Shown one piece after another: positions 34,151-38,972 of a stretch of 38,972 bases of DNA (position 1 is the stretch's first letter; each line of letters starts with the position of its first letter). Source of the DNA: Phycisphaerales bacterium (GTDB lineage: Bacteria; Planctomycetota; Phycisphaerae; Tepidisphaerales; Tepidisphaeraceae). Below the pieces are notes generated by a model that saw nothing but the letters and a program-made list of their open reading frames with translations, was not told where the DNA came from and did not search any database. The translations under genes were made by a program, and so were the position numbers. The stretch lies in the NCBI GenBank assembly GCA_020847545.1, contig JADLBV010000058.1, positions 1 to 38,972 of the forward strand, read 5' to 3'.

Positions 34151-34179
34151 ACTATACCCTTACCCACCCCCGCTGTCAA
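34151..34179 (-). promoter_or_regulatory. Strong promoter of the pyrK-pyrD operon
   Basis: Minus-strand TTGACA (34174-34179), a 17-nt spacer, TATAGT (34151-34156). Transcription from about 34144 would give a leader of about 135 nt that includes a small hairpin (CGGCT-TCAC-AGCCG) and the terminator at 34036-34079. Confidence 0.75.
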
Positions 34180-34372
34180 CCAACACTTATGACGCGAAAA
34201 GAAAATCTTTGTCAGACATAAACCATTATATTACAAATACTTACAGATTTTTCAACAGGTTGCCAACAGCATGTTTTTGCTCCATTTTAGGCCGGAAAAT
34301 GTTATCGGCCAGCCGGTATCTTTTTCCCTGTTTAACTGGGCGTTACACTCGGCTCGCCAATTTGGGTCAAAA

Positions 34373-34789
34373 ATGAAAATTGTTGATGTCGCCATCGCCA
34401 TTATTCACCATGAAAATCGACTGCTGATCTGTCAGCGTCGCCCGGATGGACCATTGGCCGGCTATTGGGAATTTCCCGGCGGCAAACGAAATGAAAACGA
34501 GACCCTCCAACAGTGTCTCCAACGCGAATTACAAGAAGAACTCGCCATCGTCGTCAAACCGATCCAATCGCTGCCGTGCATCGAACACACCTATTCCCAC
34601 GCGCATGTCCGGCTATATCCATTTATCTGTCAACTCGAATCGGGCGAACCCCAACCTCTTGCCTGTGCCGACTTCCGATGGATCAATCCTGTTGATCTGC
34701 CCGAATATCAATTTCCACCAGCCAATGACGATCTGATCCCGCAAATCATCACATTATTGACTCAAAAAGGCAGCGGAGAGTCGATCTGA
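34373..34789 (+). CDS. mutT: MutT-type NUDIX hydrolase
   Basis: 138 residues from the ATG at 34373 (MKIVDVAIAIIHHENRLLIC); upstream in-frame sequence is not conserved. The NUDIX box is GGKRNENETLQQCLQRELQEEL, with all glutamates of the Gx5Ex7REUXEE pattern. QRRPDGPLAGYWEFPGGK before it is typical of MutT, which removes 8-oxo-dGTP. The C-terminal DFRWINPVDLPEYQFPPANDDLI is also MutT-like. Its last 28 bases overlap the end of the convergent pseudouridine synthase. Confidence 0.92.
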   Translation: MKIVDVAIAIIHHENRLLICQRRPDGPLAGYWEFPGGKRNENETLQQCLQRELQEELAIVVKPIQSLPCIEHTYSHAHVRLYPFICQLESGEPQPLACADFRWINPVDLPEYQFPPANDDLIPQIITLLTQKGSGESI

Positions 34790-35589
34790 AATTTCATCCG
34801 CTTTCCGTCTCGCACGGAATCGAAGCTCAATTCCACCGCCGCCAGCATCAATCTCGGTGCCTCAATCCCGCCATAAAGCCGATCCCCAACAATGGGCCAC
34901 CCACGCTCGCACAAATGTGCCCGAATCTGATGCTTTCGGCCGGTTTGCAACGTGATTCGCAACAAATATCGATCCCGCCGCTGGTCAAACAGCTCATAAT
35001 GCGTGACCGCCGACTCCCCTTTCCCGGCTTGTTTCGTGCTATGCACCGTACCATCGGCCCATTCCACAAGATTTGACTCAATCGTCCCCTGTGTCGGTTG
35101 TGGCTGGTTGGCGGTGATCGCCAGATAGACCCTTCCCGCGGTGCGATGATAAAACTGGCTCTTGAGCGACTCATACGCCAGTGCTGATTTGGAAAAAACC
35201 AGCAATCCCGACGCATCCCGATCCAACCGATGGATCAACCCAACCCGCGCCTTGGGCGCGTGATCGCGAACATACGCCCGCACGATTGCCAGCGCCGTTG
35301 GGCGTTTCTCACGGGCGACCGTGCTGGTCAACAACCCGGCGGGTTTATCCACCACCAACACATCATCATCTTCGTAAATCAGCCGCAAAGGCTTGAGATT
35401 TGCGTGAACCACCGGCTTGGATTGGGTTGGCCGGACGATGATTCGATCCTTTCCTTCAACTGGCTGTTTTAATGATTTGGCCGGTTTGTCATTGATCCTC
35501 ACCCGTCCATCCGACACCATCCGCCGAAGCGTTTGCCGCTTGGCGGTGGGGTATTGTCGCAACAGCCAATCCAGAAGGGTATGCGACAT
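34762..35589 (-). CDS. RluA-family pseudouridine synthase
   Basis: 275 residues. An S4-like RNA-binding region at about 1-50 (TLLDWLLRQYPTAKRQTLRRMV, RVRINDKPAKSLKQPV) is followed by the catalytic domain, with VLVVDKPAGLLT, the active-site block RVGLIHRLDRDASGLLVFSK (catalytic Asp in HRLDR), ESLKSQFYHRTAGRVYLAI, and LQTGRKHQIRAHL. It makes pseudouridine in rRNA or tRNA; the site cannot be told. It is followed after 5 nt by nothing on its own side; its upstream neighbour is the alpha/beta-hydrolase gene, which ends 5 nt before it, so the two form an operon. Confidence 0.92.
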   Translation of the reverse strand: MSHTLLDWLLRQYPTAKRQTLRRMVSDGRVRINDKPAKSLKQPVEGKDRIIVRPTQSKPVVHANLKPLRLIYEDDDVLVVDKPAGLLTSTVAREKRPTALAIVRAYVRDHAPKARVGLIHRLDRDASGLLVFSKSALAYESLKSQFYHRTAGRVYLAITANQPQPTQGTIESNLVEWADGTVHSTKQAGKGESAVTHYELFDQRRDRYLLRITLQTGRKHQIRAHLCERGWPIVGDRLYGGIEAPRLMLAAVELSFDSVRDGKRMKFQIDSPLPF

Positions 35590-35594
35590 AAAAA

Positions 35595-36863
35595 TCAGAT
35601 CACCGGCATCGGCCGCGCGGTTTGGAAAAATTGACGAATCTCCTGTCCCACACGGGGGTTATGCGAGATGCGGTCTTCATCATATCGATCCAGAAACAAT
35701 CCCTGTTTGGGTTGCGGCGCCAGATCAAAAAAACGTCGCCCCAGATCAAACGGAACCACAGCGTCGCGGGCCGTCTGAATGACCATGACCGGCCGGGGCC
35801 AGATCGCTTCATTCAACTTCCCCGGCGAAAAACGAACCAGATCCGCTCCAACCTGCACCCCTGCGATGCGCGCGCCAAACTGCTGCAACAACCAACTCAG
35901 CGGCGGTGGAAAATACCGTCCGACCACCCGATCCGACCAACGATCAAAATCCCTGAAAATTCCATCCACCGCGATGGCGTCCAACGCCTGTCCTTCCGGG
36001 CTGGGGTCGGCCGCCGCTCCGATCAACGCGGCCGCGCCGGTGTTCAATCCCACGCCAAAAAGTCGTGCCGATTGGTCAGGATGGTGCTGTCGAACCCACC
36101 GCACCGCACCCAGAACATCCCGACGTTCCTTATCGCCAAAACTGGTCAGTTGCCCGGCGCTGTCGCCGTGGGCGCGAAAATCAAAAATCAGCACGTTGTA
36201 CCCATACGGCACAAACTGTCCTGCCATAAGGACTTGCGTTGATTTGGTATCGGTCATCCCCGGACAGATCAAAACCGTTCGCCTTCCCCATTCCGAATCG
36301 ATTTTCTGGACATTGTGTGGTGGAGGATCGGATGGAATCCACCACCCAACCAACCCGATGCCATCGGTTGAGGAAAAATTGGCCGTTTCGTAGGCGGCGT
36401 TCAGTTCCGTGTTTGGATTGCCCAGATGAGCGGTCTTGGGACGGTAAACCAATACCGTGGAGAGCAGATAGGGCAACCCCAACCCAAAGAGCAGCACCAA
36501 CCGCCCGCACATCATCAACCCCCCCACCAACTTTCGCACCACACCAGGCTTGAGAGGAGCAACGAGCAGGTTGCCCAGCCACTTCAAGAGCACATCATAA
36601 AATCGAAGCAACAGGAGCAGGGAAATCCCAAAATATCCTGTCAAAAGGAGTTGCGCGATTCGCGGCCGACCCCCCACGCCGATGGCATACACCACCGCCA
36701 ACGTACCGCCCAGCGCCAGCCCCGCCACCGCCGTCAGGATCAACCCCGCCAGCCGACGTTGGCGTACCGCTGACTCCGCCGGCCGAAGCAACACTCCAAC
36801 CGCCAGCAATGGCAATACGACATAAATCGCAACGATCAATAAGTGCAGTGCGTACAACATCAT
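35595..36863 (-). CDS. Membrane alpha/beta-hydrolase-fold protein with Asn at the nucleophile position
   Basis: 422 residues. Four or so N-terminal transmembrane segments (about 5-25, 38-62, 70-90, 120-140) precede an alpha/beta-hydrolase domain from about 160: FSSTDGIGLVGWWIPSD, RTVLICPGMTDTK, YNVLIFDFRAHGDSAG. The nucleophile elbow reads GLNTG at 272-276, so Asn274 stands where Ser is expected in GxSxG. The candidate acid (VIQTARDAVVPFDLG) and His (DEDRISHNPRV) remain. Loss of the nucleophile suggests a pseudoenzyme or a different chemistry; a sequencing error would need one codon change and is possible. It is first in an operon with the pseudouridine synthase. Confidence 0.82.
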   Translation of the reverse strand: MMLYALHLLIVAIYVVLPLLAVGVLLRPAESAVRQRRLAGLILTAVAGLALGGTLAVVYAIGVGGRPRIAQLLLTGYFGISLLLLLRFYDVLLKWLGNLLVAPLKPGVVRKLVGGLMMCGRLVLLFGLGLPYLLSTVLVYRPKTAHLGNPNTELNAAYETANFSSTDGIGLVGWWIPSDPPPHNVQKIDSEWGRRTVLICPGMTDTKSTQVLMAGQFVPYGYNVLIFDFRAHGDSAGQLTSFGDKERRDVLGAVRWVRQHHPDQSARLFGVGLNTGAAALIGAAADPSPEGQALDAIAVDGIFRDFDRWSDRVVGRYFPPPLSWLLQQFGARIAGVQVGADLVRFSPGKLNEAIWPRPVMVIQTARDAVVPFDLGRRFFDLAPQPKQGLFLDRYDEDRISHNPRVGQEIRQFFQTARPMPVI

Positions 36864-37120
36864 CCATCAATCATTTTAGCGATTACAGTTGAGTTGGGGA
36901 CTTTGATTGCCGAAAAAATATTGGGCAGATGAGTGGCATTGCGGGAATGAAATTTGCTGATAATCGAACATGGACACCGCGCGGTCGGATTAAATGGATT
37001 ATCCGGCATGGCGCGGAGGCCTGAACAAATAATTTTCGGGATTTCCCCCTTTGTCAGAAGATTTTTCTTGTGGCACAATAATATGGCGTTCGAGTTGTAC
37101 CGGTTTGTTGGAGTCCTGCC
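36864..37120. other. Intergenic stretch without a recognised gene
   Basis: About 257 bases upstream of the 41-residue gene. No frame with sensible composition and no clear consensus promoter was found. A minus-strand open frame here is of low quality and is not called. Confidence 0.5.
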
Positions 37121-37246
37121 GTGAATACCTTCATACAGGCGGAGCCTGTCACCAGCAGTCGCCGTCTTCACATTTACACGGGAATGATCGTCCTGGCCGC
37201 GATTTACACCGCCGGCGTCTTCGCGGTGCGATATTTCCTGCTTTGA
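37121..37246 (+). CDS. 41-residue single-helix membrane protein
   Basis: A short gene starting with GTG at 37121, with GGAG exactly 7 nt upstream, the same spacing used by prkA and the small protein before yeaH. The protein begins VNTFIQAEPVTSSRRLHIYT, then has one hydrophobic helix (GMIVLAAIYTAGVFAVRYF) and ends at TGA 37246. Charge before the helix suggests an N-in orientation. It has no recognised family. The layout resembles short helper subunits of membrane complexes, but no partner is nearby. Followed at once by palindromic repeat copy 2. Confidence 0.6.
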   Translation: MNTFIQAEPVTSSRRLHIYTGMIVLAAIYTAGVFAVRYFLL

Positions 37247-37247
37247 T

Positions 37248-37298
37248 GCATACTCCCCCTCTCTGTACTCAGGGAGAGGGCTGGGGAGAGGGTTTCTT
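37248..37298 (-). repeat. Dispersed palindromic repeat, copy 2
   Basis: Minus-strand copy of the element at 22795-22844, with the same AAGAA..CCCTCTCCCCAGCCCTCTCCCTG..GTACAG arrangement and only a few differences. Lies 2 nt after the 41-residue gene and 44 nt before the end of the YkgJ-like gene. Confidence 0.85.
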
Positions 37299-37341
37299 TA
37301 CAACGAACACAACACTACGAACCCACAGGCTGCGCCCCCGT

Positions 37342-37869
37342 TCATTTTTTCTTTCCGCCAAACTCTTTCCGCATTGCCTTGGCAAGTCGATATTGCCTCG
37401 TGGCGCGGGGTAGCGCAGCGCGGCCTGTTGCTTCCAGGTGGGCGCAGAGTCGGGTGTAAGCGCCGTTTTGCTCGAAATCGTCAAGCAGCGACTCGTGCAG
37501 CGCATCGCTCCGTCGACGGAATTCCGAATCCGGCATGTGTGCATCGATATGCGAACACCCAAAGGGGGAGACCGCGTGGATGTCACACTTGCCATCCACA
37601 TGAAACCGGCAGGCGCCGTTCTCGCGTGTCGCGGGTACGAGTGTGGGAAGCGACACCATTCGCCCGTCGCGCATCTGAAGCGTTGCCCCCTCGCTGCGCA
37701 GCAGACATTCATCGGCGAAGCTTTCGATGGTGGCATAACCGAGGTGTGTGGCAATGCGCCCCACATCCGCAGGCGAGAGCGCGCCAGGGAGATGCTCGCA
37801 ACTGATTGCGCACAATCGGCAGGCGCATTTCGTGCGTTCAAACCGTGCCGCGGGATCAGAAGTGTTCAT
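37342..37869 (-). CDS. YkgJ-family cysteine cluster protein
   Basis: 175 residues. A CxCxxCxxxC cluster (C15, C17, C20, C24) near the start is followed by LPGALSPADVGRIATHLGY and a second cluster GACRFHVDGKCDIHAVSPFGC (C87, C95, C105), the pattern of the zinc or iron-sulfur YkgJ/Fli-type family. The function of this family is not established. The C-terminus is basic (MRKEFGGKKK). Its ATG overlaps the stop of the PEP-CTERM gene by 4 nt (ATGA), so they are translated together. No ribosome site of its own is seen. Confidence 0.85.
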   Translation of the reverse strand: MNTSDPAARFERTKCACRLCAISCEHLPGALSPADVGRIATHLGYATIESFADECLLRSEGATLQMRDGRMVSLPTLVPATRENGACRFHVDGKCDIHAVSPFGCSHIDAHMPDSEFRRRSDALHESLLDDFEQNGAYTRLCAHLEATGRAALPRATRQYRLAKAMRKEFGGKKK

Positions 37870-38468
37870 GGCGATCGACGGCTTCGGCGCATCAGCGCGG
37901 CGGAGGCAATGATTCCTGCCACCATTGCAGAACCAGGTTCGGGAATGGGGCTGAAGCTCGCCAGTACCGTGCCGAAGGGCGCCCCATCGCTGAAGCGCAT
38001 GGCGCTGGCGGACTGCCCAATGGATTTTGTGACGGCACTCATGGATGAAAGCTGGCTGGCAAACGAATCGACCAATGGCCCGTTGTTCAACAACTGATTT
38101 GCCAATTCCGTTTCGTTGAATCCCGGAAACACCGATTCGAATGAATACCCCTGCGCCACCGATGGATCGGAGAACGACACATACACCCCGCCATCGGAGG
38201 TACGCCCGAAAATTGCGTAAAAATCAAACGACTCCCCAGTGTTTACTTCCAGCGTTGTGAAGTGATTTCCGGCCGATCCAGCGCCCAAGGCAAGCGTCGC
38301 GACCGGAGGGCGGTGCAATTCCCCATCCACCATGGCGACAAACCGATTTCCCTCCGTGGGGCCAGCGGTATCGGTTTGAAGATATACTGTTGTTGACGCC
38401 AAAGAGGAACGGGCGAAGATTGCCATGGCGCCAGCCATGCACGCGCGGTGAAGTAACTCGCGTTTCAT
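37866..38468 (-). CDS. PEP-CTERM sorted exported protein
   Basis: 200 residues. A basic-hydrophobic signal (MKRELLHRACMAGAMAIFAR..LAS) starts the protein, and the C-terminus carries a PEP-CTERM sorting tag: PIPEPGSAMVAGIIASAALM followed by RRSRRSP. The middle is rich in beta strands, Thr, Gly and Asn (VYLQTDTAGPTEGNRF, LEVNTGESFDFYAIFGR). Such proteins are processed by the exosortase system and placed at the cell surface or in an extracellular matrix. GGAGGG lies 5 nt before the ATG at 38468. No exosortase is in the window. Confidence 0.9.
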   Translation of the reverse strand: MKRELLHRACMAGAMAIFARSSLASTTVYLQTDTAGPTEGNRFVAMVDGELHRPPVATLALGAGSAGNHFTTLEVNTGESFDFYAIFGRTSDGGVYVSFSDPSVAQGYSFESVFPGFNETELANQLLNNGPLVDSFASQLSSMSAVTKSIGQSASAMRFSDGAPFGTVLASFSPIPEPGSAMVAGIIASAALMRRSRRSP

Positions 38469-38550
38469 GCAAACCCTCCAACGAAATTAATTCGAAACGG
38501 AAAAGAGCGAATTAAGCTCCCACAAATGGCGATATCCGACTGTTTGAGGG

Positions 38551-38580
38551 ATTATACCAGAGGCAAATAAGGTCAGTCAA
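38551..38580 (-). promoter_or_regulatory. Promoter of the PEP-CTERM/YkgJ-like operon
   Basis: Minus-strand TTGACT (38575-38580), an 18-nt spacer, consensus TATAAT (38551-38556). Predicted start near 38544 gives a leader of about 75 nt ending in a strong GGAGGG site. Confidence 0.75.
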
Positions 38581-38709
38581 AGCAAAAATCTGGAACTTGA
38601 TGGAGAGACGGGGATGCAGCTATTGCCTTCATCCCGCTTCGTTAGCCCATGGCGCGTCATTTTCAACGGAACGCTACGATTCCACTATCCGCGTCCCCGT
38701 TCATTTCTT

Positions 38710-38786
38710 CTCGAAACGCCTCCTTGCGTATGGGGTTGACGGAATCAACGAACCTACCTTATACGCGAAAATTCAGGCGTTTCGAG
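38710..38786. other. Nested hairpin element of 77 nt, RNA- or mobile-element-like
   Basis: Three nested inverted repeats: CTCGAAACGCCT (38710-38721) with AGGCGTTTCGAG (38775-38786); GCGTAT (38726-38731) with ATACGC (38761-38766); GTTGA (38735-38739) with TCAAC (38745-38749). The plus strand continues into a T-rich run (TATTTTTG). Such nested arms could be a small structured RNA ending in a terminator or the end of a miniature mobile element. Confidence 0.6.
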
Positions 38787-38908
38787 TATTTTTGTCGGAT
38801 TGCAGAACTAGATTTAATATGAAACTATGCTTGGATAGAGATCAGCACAGGGCAATCGCATTTATATTATTAGCGGTATTCATAAGGCCCGCAGAGCCTC
38901 TTTATCCC

Positions 38909-38949
38909 CTCCCCCGGTACTCCGGGGGAGGGTTAGGGTGGGGGTTTTT
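38909..38949 (+). repeat. Palindromic repeat related to the CCCTCTCCC element
   Basis: CTCCCCCGG-TACT-CCGGGGGAG hairpin followed by GGTTAGGGTGGGGGTTTTTC. Same architecture as the elements at 22.8 and 37.3 kb but a different sequence, so probably a second type or a diverged copy. The T-run at the end could allow terminator activity. Confidence 0.7.
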
Positions 38950-38972
38950 CCTCGAATTCGGCGATACGGCCC

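Larger units (their letters stand above)
38469..38972. other. Non-coding right end
   Basis: About 500 bases. It holds the PEP-CTERM promoter, the nested hairpin and a palindromic repeat. A possible 41-codon plus-strand frame and a minus-strand frame without a start codon were not accepted as genes. Confidence 0.6.

Noticed and set aside
37060-37095. Sigma-54 promoter before the 41-residue gene (GTGGCAC)
   Set aside because: The -12 element TTGC is missing at the right distance.
36860-37171. Minus-strand 103-residue frame
   Set aside because: No conserved features and it overlaps the start region of the small membrane protein on the other strand.
38633-38758. Plus-strand 41-codon frame at the right end beginning MQLLPSSRF
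   Set aside because: It runs through the nested hairpin and has no membrane or domain pattern; likely chance.
38600-38760. Right-end region as an integron attC site
   Set aside because: The R-type core sites (RYYYAAC/GTTRRRY) are not at the ends of the inverted repeat.
1-38972. tRNA, rRNA, tmRNA, RNase P RNA, SRP RNA or CRISPR array
   Set aside because: No matching conserved motifs were found by reading; a covariance search would be needed to exclude divergent RNAs.

Overview
The window looks like a chromosomal segment of a planctomycete, probably a Phycisphaerae-like lineage. This is inferred from gene content: a DUF1800/DUF1501 pair with a Tat-like leader, a PEP-CTERM protein, a HemQ-type chlorite dismutase relative, AlaC-type aminotransferase, many dispersed single-gene operons, moderately high GC and GGAG-type ribosome binding sites about 7 nt from the start codon. 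No rRNA, tRNA, CRISPR array, prophage or complete insertion sequence was seen.

Layout. 1-2772: a GntR-family regulator (cut by the left edge) diverges from a large TIM-barrel glycoside-hydrolase-like protein; their shared promoter holds a palindrome. 2795-6228: prkA, a small two-helix membrane protein and a YeaH/DUF444 protein form one operon. 6229-6800 is a structured non-coding gap. 6801-9581: DUF1800 then DUF1501, with a palindrome at the promoter. 9681-14507: tsaB, a small HELAH zincin, an M20 amidohydrolase, pgk-rpe and hisI. 14512-17341: a TrkH-like channel, then a TsaC-like/LMW-phosphatase fusion followed by rpiB, an order matching the Bacillus ywlC-ywlE-ywlF cluster. 17429-22348: HAD phosphatase, LolA-like protein, alaC, a SurA-like lipoprotein and endonuclease IV.

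22441-24553: a 55-codon gene, a dispersed palindromic repeat, and an L-fucose/L-arabinose-isomerase-like gene behind a promoter that carries a near-ideal operator palindrome. 24672-27210: proS, a GroES-like protein and a degenerate receiver domain in one operon. 27322-29730: a HemQ-like protein and a two-domain SagB-type flavoprotein in one operon. 29821-32064: PhnP-like hydrolase and methyltransferase (coupled), diverging from a PDZ protein. 32074-34180: pyrK-pyrD behind a strong promoter and a leader that ends in an intrinsic terminator, a likely attenuator. 34373-36863: mutT, rluA-type pseudouridine synthase and a membrane alpha/beta-hydrolase with Asn in place of the nucleophile Ser. 37121-38468: a 41-residue membrane protein, and a PEP-CTERM protein translationally coupled to a YkgJ-like cysteine-cluster protein. 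38469-38972 is non-coding with a nested hairpin and another palindromic repeat.

Most genes are housekeeping (tRNA t6A, glycolysis/pentose phosphate, pyrimidine and histidine synthesis, translation, DNA repair). The accessory interest lies in the regulatory palindromes, the domain fusion, the pseudoenzymes, three short genes and the structured intergenic elements. All function calls rest on motif recognition by eye; no database search was run.
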